DNA of 64,000 nucleotides, from NCBI RefSeq assembly GCF_009762775.1, contig NZ_CP046401.1, positions 1,922,001-1,986,000 of the forward strand, read 5' to 3'. A program made the position numbers and the translations under genes. Shown here piece by piece: positions 6,659 through 15,868 of this stretch. Numbering within the stretch: position 1 is the stretch's first letter; each line of letters opens with the position of its first letter. The notes under the pieces were generated by a model. It was not told the DNA's origin, searched no databases, and saw nothing but the letters and a program-made list of their open reading frames with translations. Source of the DNA: Maribellus comscasis (GTDB lineage: Bacteria; Bacteroidota; Bacteroidia; Bacteroidales; Prolixibacteraceae).

Positions 6659-8821
6659 TCAATTTTGCAACAATCCAAGAGGTATTTGCTTTTGCCACAT
6701 ATCATAGTATTTCCCATTTTGGGAATAGAGCTCATCATGAGTTCCACGCTCAATCAAATGTCCTTTTTCAAGAAGAACAATACTGTCAGCCAGAAAAACT
6801 GTACTCAACCTGTGGGCAATAACAACTACCGTTTTACCTTCTTCCTTTAGCTTTCTTATAGTTTGTTGCACGTATTGTTCGGCTTTCGAATCGAGAGATG
6901 AAGTCGCCTCATCGAATAGCAGTATATTTGAGTTACGATATAAAGCACGGGCAATAGCCAGTCGTTGTTTCTGCCCACCCGACAGGGTTGCCCCGTGCTC
7001 GCCGACAAAAGTATTAAACCCGTTGGGCAGTTTTTCAATAAAATCAGTCATACCCAGTTGTATACAAATCTCTAAAATCCGTGGCATATCGGGTTTAAAC
7101 TCACCTACAGCAATATTTTCTGTTATGGTACCTGCAAAAAGATCAAGATTTTGGGGCACAATCCCCACGCGTTGTCTGAGGCTTTCGTTACTAAAGTATT
7201 TTATGTTTGTATCACCAATAAATATTGCACCGCTGTTTACCGGGTATAGTTTCTGTAGCAAAGAAGCGATAGTTGTTTTTCCAGAACCACTCTCGCCGAT
7301 TATAGCTGTAATCTTTCCTTCCTCTATAGTCAGATTAAATTTTTCAAAAACATCAGTTCTGGTCCCATAACTGAATGAAACGTCCTTGAAACAAATATCT
7401 CCACACAGAACTTTACTTGCATCGACCAAGTCTTCCTCTACTTCCTGTTCCAAATCCATAATTTCAAAAAGACGATCGGCTGCAATAGAAGCATTCTGGT
7501 ATGTTTTGTTCATCCCTATCAGTGAAGAAACGGGGCCTGTAAAATAACCAATAAGAGCGTAAAACGACATCAATTCTCCAGGGGTAATTTCCTGACTCAA
7601 AACAAACAAACTTCCTACCCATAACAAAACAATAGTAAAAATACGACTGGTAAATAACGATGAATTTCCTGAAAATATTGAATTTAAACCCGATTTATAT
7701 GTTGAATATAACAAGTTAATAAAACGAGTTTCGGTTTTTATATTTGCATAGTCTTCAGAATTTAGCTGCTTAATGGTTTTTACGGAACTTAGAGATTCTA
7801 CCAATTGTGATTCCAATTCAGCCGCCTGTTCCATAATTTTTCGTTCGCGCTTTTTATTGACAAAATTTGTAATAAAATATACACCAAGATAAAAAGGAAT
7901 AACAAGTACCATAATTAAAGCCAGTTTCCAACTATAAATAAACATAAGGATAAAGGCAAAGACCACGATAAAAATATTTACAATAAAACTTATCATGGTG
8001 TCATTAATAAAAATCCTGATTTTTACCGCGTCGTTAATCCTCGAAACAATTTCGCCGGTACGCATAGTATCAAAAAAACGCTGAGGTAATTTAAACAGGT
8101 GTTTATAGTACCCTAGAATCAACTTTGCATCAATTAATTGACCAGTCTTTAAAACAAACATTGTTTGCATTGTCCCGATAAAAACCTGAAAAAACAGGAG
8201 AACAATCATTGCAACGCTCAAGAGATTTAACAAGTTTCTATTCCCATTAACTAATACGTAATCAGTTATTTTCTGAATATATATCGAAGTTGATAGCCCC
8301 AGCACTGTAAAAATGGCCGCACCCAACAATGCTTGATAAAGCGTTTTCCGATGAGGATACAATAAATACCCAAAACGTCTGAAATTGGATATCTTTTCAT
8401 TACGGGCAACAAACTCTCCGGATGGAGATAGAAGAATGAGCACCCCAGTCCACTCTTTAAAAAACACACCCAACTCTTTTTTCGTCAATGTTCCTGTTCC
8501 AGGATCCATAACTTCAACAAAATTCGCTGTTGCTTTATAGACAACAACATAGTGTTGCAGCTTTTCCTGAACAATTACATGTGCAATGGCTGGAAGAGGT
8601 ATCTCAGAAAGAGCCTCTGGAGATGCTTTAACACCTTTAGCAGTCATACCCATTTTCTCAGCAGCCGTGATAAGTCCCCAAGCGTTTGTTCCCTTTTTGT
8701 CGGTGCCAGCCCACTGCCTTATTTTTGAAACCGGTAATTTTAACTTGTAGTAAGCAGCTACCGATGCAAGGCATGCCGCACCGCAGTCCGTTATGTCCCG
8801 TTGTTTGATTTTGGTGGTCAT
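6659..8821 (-). CDS. C39 peptidase-containing ABC bacteriocin exporter
   Basis: 720-aa peptidase-permease-ATPase of the bacteriocin processing/export type. N-terminal C39 domain: QRDITDCGAAC with catalytic Cys13, His90 in LQHYVVVY and Asp106 in VMDPG. The middle holds six predicted membrane helices. C-terminal ATPase: GESGSGKTT (Walker A), LSGGQKQR (signature), ILLFDEATSSLD (Walker B) and a switch His in VIAHRLS. Such proteins cleave behind the Gly-Gly of leader peptides and pump the mature peptide out. The two double-glycine peptides downstream are the obvious substrates. The gene starts 18 bp after the HlyD adaptor stop, so the two are probably translated from one mRNA. Confidence 0.93.
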   Translation of the reverse strand: MTTKIKQRDITDCGAACLASVAAYYKLKLPVSKIRQWAGTDKKGTNAWGLITAAEKMGMTAKGVKASPEALSEIPLPAIAHVIVQEKLQHYVVVYKATANFVEVMDPGTGTLTKKELGVFFKEWTGVLILLSPSGEFVARNEKISNFRRFGYLLYPHRKTLYQALLGAAIFTVLGLSTSIYIQKITDYVLVNGNRNLLNLLSVAMIVLLFFQVFIGTMQTMFVLKTGQLIDAKLILGYYKHLFKLPQRFFDTMRTGEIVSRINDAVKIRIFINDTMISFIVNIFIVVFAFILMFIYSWKLALIMVLVIPFYLGVYFITNFVNKKRERKIMEQAAELESQLVESLSSVKTIKQLNSEDYANIKTETRFINLLYSTYKSGLNSIFSGNSSLFTSRIFTIVLLWVGSLFVLSQEITPGELMSFYALIGYFTGPVSSLIGMNKTYQNASIAADRLFEIMDLEQEVEEDLVDASKVLCGDICFKDVSFSYGTRTDVFEKFNLTIEEGKITAIIGESGSGKTTIASLLQKLYPVNSGAIFIGDTNIKYFSNESLRQRVGIVPQNLDLFAGTITENIAVGEFKPDMPRILEICIQLGMTDFIEKLPNGFNTFVGEHGATLSGGQKQRLAIARALYRNSNILLFDEATSSLDSKAEQYVQQTIRKLKEEGKTVVVIAHRLSTVFLADSIVLLEKGHLIERGTHDELYSQNGKYYDMWQKQIPLGLLQN

Positions 8822-8839
8822 TGTGTTTTATTTTTGGAG

Positions 8840-9982
8840 TTATTCTTTCAATTTTGGATTCAACCAATCCTCTGCTTTGTCAAATAACAGTTGAGCAAGC
8901 GTGCGTTCAGTAATCTGAAACCTTGCAGTTGTTGTCAATCCTTTTTTTAAAGTACCTTTAAATCCGTTCTTTAACAATAGGTATTGCTCATTTAAACTAC
9001 ACCTAACTTTAAAATATGGTTGATTATTTATGAGATAAATTTCATTTGAAATATCAATTATCTCACCTGAGGCGAACCCCCACTGACTGTAATTATATGC
9101 ATCGACCTGAAAAACAACCGGCATACTATTTTTCAAATATCCGATATCCCTCGGAGGTACAAGATGCTCAGATATCAATTTATCATCCGGGCTGACAACT
9201 GCTATTCTCTGACCCGTGGTCACAAAGCTTTCTGCTTGAATTCCACTGAAATTTGTAATATAACCAGTGCAGGGAGACAGGATTGCATAGTTCCCTAATT
9301 CTTTTTGAAGTTCAATTATTTCATTTTTATATTTTTTGTTTGTGAGCTTATATTCAGTAGCCAATTGTTGCCAGTCGCTTCTGCTCTGACTTACGAAAAT
9401 ATTTTTCTCCTCGATTGCTTTTTGTAATTGAAATTCCTTTTCTTCTTTTTCTGTTAACGGGATAACATTTTTGTCAAATAACGTCTGCGTGCGATTAAAC
9501 GACTTTTTTAAAAGATTTATCTTTAAATCATAATCTTCCAGTTTCTGCCTATATTGTGCATAAATTGACTTGTACAAACCTGTCTTTAACAAATCGCATT
9601 TAAAGGCAGACATGAATCTTAGATCAGCTTGATAATCTTCATTTTGTATAATCAGTTTATTCAGATGCTCTCCCCTCTGAATTAGCTTTTCTGCATTCAT
9701 ACAAATAAGTGTATCTCCTTTATGTACGAACTGGTTTTCTGCGATGTTTGTTCTGGAAATCTCTGCGACTACAGGAGATGTTATTTCAATAGACTCAGAC
9801 AGCGATCGAATTAAGCCTGCACTTTGCACCGAAACTCTTGTTTCTATAAAAAACAAAGAAATAATAAATCCAACGATAAACAATGTTACCGATAAATAAA
9901 TTATACGTGAAGACCTGCTAAAATTATTAAAATGATTTTCGACAGATAATTTGATAATTTCCGGAGGAAAAACTTTTTTCAT
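8840..9982 (-). CDS. HlyD-family membrane fusion protein
   Basis: 380-aa periplasmic adaptor: cytoplasmic start MKKVFPPEIIKLSVENHF, one membrane helix at about residues 28-47 (IIYLSVTLFIVGFIISLFF), a split lipoyl/biotinyl-like domain (SPVVAEISRTNIAENQFVHKG and LSPCTGYITNFSG), a long coiled coil between them, and a C-terminal beta region. It links an inner-membrane exporter to an outer-membrane channel. Immediately upstream of the C39 ABC transporter on the same strand, it forms a type I-like export pair; no TolC gene is in this cluster, so a channel from elsewhere (for example 19864-21153 or another) would be needed. Confidence 0.88.
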   Translation of the reverse strand: MKKVFPPEIIKLSVENHFNNFSRSSRIIYLSVTLFIVGFIISLFFIETRVSVQSAGLIRSLSESIEITSPVVAEISRTNIAENQFVHKGDTLICMNAEKLIQRGEHLNKLIIQNEDYQADLRFMSAFKCDLLKTGLYKSIYAQYRQKLEDYDLKINLLKKSFNRTQTLFDKNVIPLTEKEEKEFQLQKAIEEKNIFVSQSRSDWQQLATEYKLTNKKYKNEIIELQKELGNYAILSPCTGYITNFSGIQAESFVTTGQRIAVVSPDDKLISEHLVPPRDIGYLKNSMPVVFQVDAYNYSQWGFASGEIIDISNEIYLINNQPYFKVRCSLNEQYLLLKNGFKGTLKKGLTTTARFQITERTLAQLLFDKAEDWLNPKLKE

Positions 9983-10192
9983 GTGATTCGGTGTTAGGAT
10001 CTGTTGTAGTAAATTTATAAAAAATTCTAATTAAAAAAAATAATGAGGTTTTAACACCTCTTCTCAAATCCTCAAAACCACAGATATAGTAAATTAAATA
10101 TGAGTACATTACAAAGAATATACTTATTTCCCGACAACTATATAATTAAACTGATTCTAAAAAATTCTAAACTTGTAAGTAAAAAATTTTGT

Positions 10193-10208
10193 TTGCAAAT
10201 ATTTGCAA
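10193..10208. promoter_or_regulatory. Perfect 16-bp palindrome TTGCAAATATTTGCAA
   Basis: Two 8-bp half sites with no spacer, about 210 bp upstream of the HlyD start and 400 bp upstream of the lipoprotein. It could be an operator; no binding protein can be named. Confidence 0.35.
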
Positions 10209-10225
10209 CGTAAGATGCCTCCCCG

Positions 10226-10426
10226 TTGCTGGCTAAGACTTACAGTGACAGGTACCCACATAAATTAAAAAAAGGAGAACAAAACCGGTACAGGCGCAAA
10301 AGATGTTGTTTTAAAAATACTATTGCAGAAAGGGTTAACAGAATATTAAAAACGAGTTCTCCCCCGACCAATGTTTCTTTTCGAAGGTCCATGCGAAACG
10401 GGCAACAAAAAAAATTTGAAATATAA
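10226..10426 (+). pseudogene. Possible IS3-family transposase remnant
   Basis: The plus-strand translation contains KNTIAERVNRILKTS, very like the last catalytic block of IS3-family OrfB transposases (typically xNAxAERVNGILKxEF, where the Glu of AER is the final acid of the DDE triad). The surrounding residues do not fit the family, no inverted ends were found, and the frame is short, so this would be a small degenerate scrap. A chance match is possible. Confidence 0.25.
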
Positions 10427-10609
10427 AACATGATTTTATATTTTTGATTCGTTGAAAATTAGTTTTAGTACATACAAAATTTCTTCTCTGAAAATCCCGA
10501 CTTTTTTTGAGTAGATACTTAATCAGACAAATCCATTGTTTTCCCGGGATTGTTGTATCTGGTCGGCACCTATACAAAAACTTTATATTTAATTAAAAAA
10601 CAGGAAGAT

Positions 10610-11404
10610 ATGAAAAAAATATCTTTAGCATTTTGTATGATTTTAATGATTTCATGCAAAACAAATTCAGAAAAGAATAACATTAAAACTGATTTGAAAA
10701 TGAAAGATTCAAACAAACAACTGATAATCGACTTTTATTTTAAAGTATTCGGACAAGTAAACGAGCAATTTGCGGATTTGGTAATTGCCGATAATTACAT
10801 TCAGCATAATCCGATGGTAAAAACAGGAAAAACTGGATTTATGGAGTTTTTAGCCATGTTAAAACAAATGCCAAAACCTGAAAACCCAAAGAAACCATTT
10901 ATGCGATTTATTAGTGAAGATAATTTTGTGGCTGTTCATTCGCAAATTGAATTCATGGGAAAGGAAAATGCTGTTGTTGATTTGTATCGCATCGAAAACG
11001 GATTGATTTCAGAACATTGGGATGCTTCGCAAGAAATTGTTGATTCTATTCCTAAAGTTGCCGGAACTGTTGAGTTTGACACTCAGGAAAAGTCTTCTGT
11101 AAATAAAAAGATTGTAGCGGATTTTGTAAAACAAGTAATGATTGAAAAACAAATAAATAGAACGAAAGACTATCTTGCCGACAATCTTACAATTTCAGAT
11201 TTTAGGATGGACTATGAGAATTTTCAGCTTCATCGATTAATTGGTGAGGAAAATTTTGTATTGACACAATCAGAAATTAATGTAAAAGGAACTCAATTTG
11301 CTCGGTATGACATTTACCGATTGGCAAACCAATTAATTGTTGAACATTGGACTGTAAAACAATTAATTCCTGAAAAGATGGTTCATCCAAACGGAATGAT
11401 TTAA
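10610..11404 (+). CDS. Lipoprotein with two SnoaL-like domains
   Basis: 264 aa. The start MKKISLAFCMILMISCKT carries a lipobox, so the protein is probably lipid-anchored in the envelope. Two SnoaL/NTF2-like repeats follow: one with YIQHNPMVKTGKTGF and LYRIENGLISEHWD, the second with IYRLANQLIVEHWTVKQ. Single-domain relatives are predicted small-molecule isomerases/hydrolases or polyketide-cyclase-like; function here is unknown. The second copy lacks the QHNP block of the first, so it may be non-catalytic. I used the ATG at 10610 because it has a signal peptide and an AGGAAG ribosome site; an earlier in-frame start at 10550 would bury the signal. It stands alone. Confidence 0.7.
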   Translation: MKKISLAFCMILMISCKTNSEKNNIKTDLKMKDSNKQLIIDFYFKVFGQVNEQFADLVIADNYIQHNPMVKTGKTGFMEFLAMLKQMPKPENPKKPFMRFISEDNFVAVHSQIEFMGKENAVVDLYRIENGLISEHWDASQEIVDSIPKVAGTVEFDTQEKSSVNKKIVADFVKQVMIEKQINRTKDYLADNLTISDFRMDYENFQLHRLIGEENFVLTQSEINVKGTQFARYDIYRLANQLIVEHWTVKQLIPEKMVHPNGMI

Positions 11405-11987
11405 AGCTGAAAATGTATCCCGCTGATGTTACCAAAACCAGCAGGTAACACCTTGTATAAGTAGGGCAGTTGATGTGGTAATTTTTCAGGGTTTGCAGTC
11501 CGCTCAAACTGCGTAACGGTTTGACATGAAACTACCACGCAATCTGCCCCTACTCATACGATTTTCTGTTGTCAGGAATTTTATAACCCTGATGTGATAA
11601 TCTCGCCAGGTTACCGGTTAAAAGTCATCAGGGAATAAAATTTATCAATGGGCAACAGCACGTCAACATCATCCGACAGAGCACAACATCTGATGGACGA
11701 TAATAAGCTGAACGGCATTTAATGTTTCATGATAAGCAGATACCAAATAATGAATCATTCTGACTTCTCTTTTTTTTCGTGTTTGAAGTATCTCTTATTT
11801 TTATCATTCAACCACAGGCTTATTTGTATAAATGTTAAAAAGACACAAAGTTTTTTATTAGTTTTAAGCATTTGAGGTCTGTTATTTCAGTGGGAAACAC
11901 GGCATTTTTTTTTCATCTCCATAGAGAAATCAAACCTGTTACTAAGACTATTAAATTTTGTCTTCTAAAATAAAAAAATATAAATCT
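11405..11987. other. Long dyad-rich intergenic region
   Basis: About 580 bp without a gene. It contains a 105-bp imperfect dyad (11455-11559) and a smaller stem (CCCTGATG at 11587-11594 with CATCAGGG at 11626-11633). Local base composition is richer in GC than the peptide locus. The last 150 bp, AT-rich, should hold the promoter of the following secreted protein. No coding remnant was recognised. Confidence 0.5.
11455..11559. repeat. 105-bp imperfect inverted repeat
   Basis: The arm 11455-11486 (starts GTATAAGTAGGGCAG) matches the reverse complement of 11528-11559 (starts GTATGAGTAGGGGCAG) at about 26 of 30 positions with small gaps. The loop of about 41 bp contains a further GTTTG/CAAAC stem. 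Size and asymmetry recall integron attC sites or structured RNA, but the canonical attC core sequences are absent. Confidence 0.6.
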
Positions 11988-14900
11988 ATGAAAAGGTTTC
12001 TACTTCTGTCGGTTTTATGTTTGTTGGTTGTTGTGCTTCAGGCGCAAAAGCTTGATATAAATTTGATGAATGATTTAAAACCCCGGAATATAGGTCCGGC
12101 AGGAATGAGTGGCCGTGTAACTGCGCTCGAAGTAAATTTAGCAAACACAAATATTATTTATGCCGGAACAGCATCTGGTGGAATTTGGAAATCGACCAAC
12201 GAGGGAACCAGCTGGACACCCGTTTTTGAAGATCAAAAAGCTGCTTCGATAGGTGCTTTGGCCATCTTCCAGAAAAATCCGAATATTATCTGGGCCGGAA
12301 CGGGTGAAGGGAATCCAAGAAACAGCTTAAACGGAGGATACGGTCTTTATAAAAGTATCGACGGAGGGAGAAGCTGGAAAGCGATGGGATTGGAAAACAC
12401 CCGTCACATCCACAGAATTATAACCCACCCTGACAATCCTGACATTGTATACGTTGGTGCCATTGGCAGCCCCTGGGGAGCACACCCGGAAAGAGGTGTT
12501 TATAAAACTACTGACGGTGGAAAAACCTGGAAACAAATACTTTTTACAAACCAGCAATCGGGAGTCGCCGACATGGTTATGGATCCTTCGAACCCGGATA
12601 AAATTTTTGTAGCCATGTGGGAACATCATCGTCAGCCCTGGTTTTTTAAATCGGGTGGCGGGGGTTCCGGGCTTTACATGACCATTGATGGAGGCCAAAG
12701 CTGGAAAATGCTTACCGATAAAGACGGACTACCGGAAGGAGAACTTGGCAGGATTGGGTTAGCGATTAGCAAAAGCAAGCCTGAATATGTGTATGCATTG
12801 GTCGAATCCCAAAAAAATGCGATTTACCGGTCGACCGACGGAGGATACAAATGGGAAAAACGAGGCGAGAAAAACATTGGTGACCGCCCGTTTTATTATG
12901 CCGATATTTTTGTGGATTCAAAAAATGAAAATCGTGTTTATTCTCTTTTTAGTTATGTAAACGTAAGTGAAGACGGAGCCAAAACATTCACAGAACAAAC
13001 TGCCGAAAGTATTCACAGCGATCATCATGCCTGGTGGATTCATCCTGATAATCCCTCATTTATGATTGATGGAAATGACGGAGGGATGGCCATTACACAC
13101 GATATGGGAAAAACGTGGAGGCTGATTTCGACTCTCCCGGTTGGGCAGTTTTATCATATCAGTGTTGACAGGGAACGGCCTTACCATATTTATGGCGGTA
13201 TGCAGGACAATGGCTCGTGGGTTGGGCCTGCCTATGTTTGGAGCAAACAAGGCATCATCAATAATTATTGGGACTTTCTGAATGGAGGGGATGGTTTTGA
13301 TGTTGTTCCTGTTCCCGGCGATGCACGATATTGTTATTCCATGTCGCAACGGGGGTACTTATCCAGAAATGACATACTAACCGGCGAAACAAAACGGATC
13401 AGACCGGTTCATCCTGACGGGACAGAGCTTCGATTTAACTGGAATGCAGCCATTGCTCAAAATCCGTTCAATACAAACAGTATTTATTTTGGGAGTCAGT
13501 TTGTACATAAAAGTGACGACAGAGGCGAGAATTGGAAAATTATAAGCCCGGATTTAACAACAAACGATCCTGAAAAACAAAAGCAACACCTGAGTGGTGG
13601 TTTAACCATAGATGCCACAGGAGCCGAAAATCATACCACCATCATTTCAATTGCACCCAGTTCGCTTGATGAAAAAGTGATCTGGGCAGGAACCGATGAC
13701 GGCAACTTACAATTAACCAAAGATGGCGGTGTAAGCTGGGAAAACCTCTATCCGAATATTAAGGGAGCTCCTGAAAATGCATGGATTCCGCAAATTCATC
13801 CATCCCGATACAATGCGGCAGAAGCTTTTGTTGTGGTAAATAATTATCGCCAAAACGACTATAAAGCTTATTTATACCATACTAAAGATTATGGCAAAAA
13901 ATGGGAGCAAATTGCTAATGAATCACAAATTTGGGGGTATACCTTATGTTTCGAACAAGATCCGATTGAACCTAAACTAATGTTTTTAGGAAGCGAAATG
14001 GGACTGTATGTGAGTCTTGATGCAGGGATGAACTGGACAAAATGGACAAACGGCTATCCTACTGTTTCAACTATGGACATGAAAATCCATCCGGACGAAC
14101 AGGACCTGGTGATTGGAACGTACGGAAGATCGATTTGGGTTCTCGACGATATACGACCATTGCGAAAATTGGCTCAGGAGGGAGAGCATGTTTACAATGA
14201 AGAAATTGTTGCCTTTGAACCACCAACGGCTGTAATGGCACAAGCTCGTGTTGCGCCTGGTTACCCGGTGTGGATGCGACAGTATGCCGGTGATGCCTAT
14301 TACGAAGGTGAGAATCGAAAAATGGGTGCTATGATCAGTTTTTATGTCAAAGAAGATTCTGTAAAAGAAAAAGTAAGCATTAAAATTATCGATAGCAACG
14401 ATGAAGTTATTCGCACCCTCTCCGTAAAACCTAAAAAAGGAATCAACAGAGTTTACTGGGATTTCGATACCAAAGGTTTTAGAAGGCCCGGAGGTGAGGC
14501 AGCTAAAGAAGGCGAAGAAGAAGGTGGAGGTCCGATTGCTTTTCCGGGAGTGTACACCTTAAAAATGAAATATAAAAATGTGGAATCGTCATCCAGGCTA
14601 AAAGTGGAATACGACAATCGGCTTGACTTTAGTGTGGAGGCCATGACCGAAAACCGCGAAACCCTAAAACAATTTGTTACCGGGGTCGACAAACTGAATA
14701 AAGCCCTGGATCAACTTAAAGATATGGAGGAAAAGGTTAACATCATTAACAAACTGATACCAAAAGAAAACAATGAAAATATCGACAGCTTAAAAAAAGC
14801 CGGTAAAGAAATCGAAAAATCAATTAAGGAACTCAATGAGATTATGTATGGCCAACAGGATGTTCAGGGTATCACTCGTGATCCAAAACAAATCAGCAGT

Positions 14901-15083
14901 AAAATAAGTCCTGCATTTTCAGGTTTATATGCGGTAACAAAATTAAATACCAATCAGAAATTTGCCATCGAACAAGCTGAAAAAGCAATGCTTGAATTCA
15001 CCAAAAAATTAAACGATTTTTTTGACAATGACTGGAAGAACTATCGGGAAACCGTGACAAAGGCAGAAATCAGCATTTTTTAA
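11988..15083 (+). CDS. Secreted BNR/Asp-box beta-propeller protein (VPS10/sortilin-like, glycosyl hydrolase annotated family)
   Basis: 1031 aa with a Sec signal peptide (MKRFLLLSVLCLLVVVLQAQ). At least ten Asp-box motifs (SxDxGxxW type) are visible, for example STNEGTSW, SIDGGRSW, TTDGGKTW, TIDGGQSW, STDGGYKW, THDMGKTW, SDDRGENW and TKDGGVSW, which build one or two large beta-propellers over residues 30-720. The tail has a beta domain and a helical, Lys/Glu-rich end. Close relatives in Bacteroidota are annotated as VPS10- or sialidase-like glycosyl hydrolases with no proved activity; the sialidase Arg triad is not evident to me. The ATG at 11988 gives the signal peptide directly; the TTG ten codons earlier is less likely. 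It stands alone. Confidence 0.82.
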   Translation: MKRFLLLSVLCLLVVVLQAQKLDINLMNDLKPRNIGPAGMSGRVTALEVNLANTNIIYAGTASGGIWKSTNEGTSWTPVFEDQKAASIGALAIFQKNPNIIWAGTGEGNPRNSLNGGYGLYKSIDGGRSWKAMGLENTRHIHRIITHPDNPDIVYVGAIGSPWGAHPERGVYKTTDGGKTWKQILFTNQQSGVADMVMDPSNPDKIFVAMWEHHRQPWFFKSGGGGSGLYMTIDGGQSWKMLTDKDGLPEGELGRIGLAISKSKPEYVYALVESQKNAIYRSTDGGYKWEKRGEKNIGDRPFYYADIFVDSKNENRVYSLFSYVNVSEDGAKTFTEQTAESIHSDHHAWWIHPDNPSFMIDGNDGGMAITHDMGKTWRLISTLPVGQFYHISVDRERPYHIYGGMQDNGSWVGPAYVWSKQGIINNYWDFLNGGDGFDVVPVPGDARYCYSMSQRGYLSRNDILTGETKRIRPVHPDGTELRFNWNAAIAQNPFNTNSIYFGSQFVHKSDDRGENWKIISPDLTTNDPEKQKQHLSGGLTIDATGAENHTTIISIAPSSLDEKVIWAGTDDGNLQLTKDGGVSWENLYPNIKGAPENAWIPQIHPSRYNAAEAFVVVNNYRQNDYKAYLYHTKDYGKKWEQIANESQIWGYTLCFEQDPIEPKLMFLGSEMGLYVSLDAGMNWTKWTNGYPTVSTMDMKIHPDEQDLVIGTYGRSIWVLDDIRPLRKLAQEGEHVYNEEIVAFEPPTAVMAQARVAPGYPVWMRQYAGDAYYEGENRKMGAMISFYVKEDSVKEKVSIKIIDSNDEVIRTLSVKPKKGINRVYWDFDTKGFRRPGGEAAKEGEEEGGGPIAFPGVYTLKMKYKNVESSSRLKVEYDNRLDFSVEAMTENRETLKQFVTGVDKLNKALDQLKDMEEKVNIINKLIPKENNENIDSLKKAGKEIEKSIKELNEIMYGQQDVQGITRDPKQISSKISPAFSGLYAVTKLNTNQKFAIEQAEKAMLEFTKKLNDFFDNDWKNYRETVTKAEISIF

Positions 15084-15290
15084 ATATGCGTTCTGCGAGC
15101 AGCTTTATTAAAGCGGCCGTAAATTATCGCCTGGGGAATTTGCAGATATTGTTTTGAAAAAAGATGTTCGAAAATATGTGACTAATATAATAGTAAGAAA
15201 GAATAAAACATTAAAATCCCGAGGGCTCAATTTTGCTTTTCAGACAGACTGCCGCTGGCGCTTATTTTGAAAAAACAGACCAACTTAAAA

Positions 15291-15800
15291 ATGTCAAAAA
15301 TTAAGTATCGTCATATTAAAAGAAAAATAAAAGAAATGGCAGGTAAAATAGATGCACCTGCCAATTTACTGCCAATCTTCAAAAAATCAAATGGAGAGCA
15401 ATCGCCACTTATTGAAATTGACAATACCGGAAAACTTCATTATGTACACATTGAGCGAGGACGGGAATCAGACAGAAAAACTACTACGGAGATTGACGAA
15501 CTGATGTTTTGGATTTTTAATGATGTCACATTTAGTTTGTCAACTCAATATGAATTGGAAAATAGAATTGAAAACAAAGATTGCAGAAGATTAATATTTT
15601 CAAAACAAGAGGAGCTTTTAGGTTTGATAAATAATGATTGGAAAGCAAGAGAAAAAAAGAATCATGAGAATATTTTAAAGAACCACCCTTTTGACGATTT
15701 TGCTTCAATTAGAGCACATTTTTCAAAAGAATTGAGAGATGGTGGAATGGCTAACGATGCCGCCCGGGAAAAAGCATGTGATAAACATCCACTTCCATGA
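15291..15800 (+). CDS. Imm63-family immunity protein (orphan)
   Basis: 169-aa cytoplasmic protein. The conserved Imm63 blocks are present: LHYVHIERGRESDRKTT, EIDELMFWIFNDVTFS, YELENRIENKDCRRLIFSKQ and LGLINNDW, followed by HPFDD. Imm63 proteins are predicted antidotes in polymorphic toxin systems. No toxin, PAAR, Rhs or LXG gene lies nearby, so this is an orphan: either protection against toxins of neighbours or a leftover of a lost toxin locus. I used the ATG at 15291; an in-frame TTG lies 24 bp earlier. Confidence 0.7.
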   Translation: MSKIKYRHIKRKIKEMAGKIDAPANLLPIFKKSNGEQSPLIEIDNTGKLHYVHIERGRESDRKTTTEIDELMFWIFNDVTFSLSTQYELENRIENKDCRRLIFSKQEELLGLINNDWKAREKKNHENILKNHPFDDFASIRAHFSKELRDGGMANDAAREKACDKHPLP

Positions 15801-15868
15801 TTGAACTAAAAAAAATTGCTAATAGATAATACAATATACTACCATGAACTAATCGGAGTTGGCAAACA

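Larger units (their letters stand above)
9983..10609. other. Divergent intergenic region upstream of the exporter operon
   Basis: About 627 bp between the HlyD gene (minus) and the SnoaL-like lipoprotein (plus). It holds a perfect 16-bp palindrome at 10193-10208, tandem TTAGAAT motifs on the minus strand around 10154-10169, and a possible transposase remnant near 10310-10370. No clear TAnnTTTG box was found for the HlyD gene. Confidence 0.45.

Noticed and set aside
11455..11559. Integron attC site
   Set aside because: Size fits, but the RYYYAAC and GTTRRRY core sites are not at the ends and no integrase is present.
12327..12698. Long antisense frames inside the BNR, RND and ileS genes
   Set aside because: They are shadows of strongly supported coding frames with signal peptides and motifs on the other strand.
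15083..15290. Possible RNA gene or terminator after the BNR protein
   Set aside because: Only weak dyads; no stem followed by T run and no conserved motif that I could recognise.
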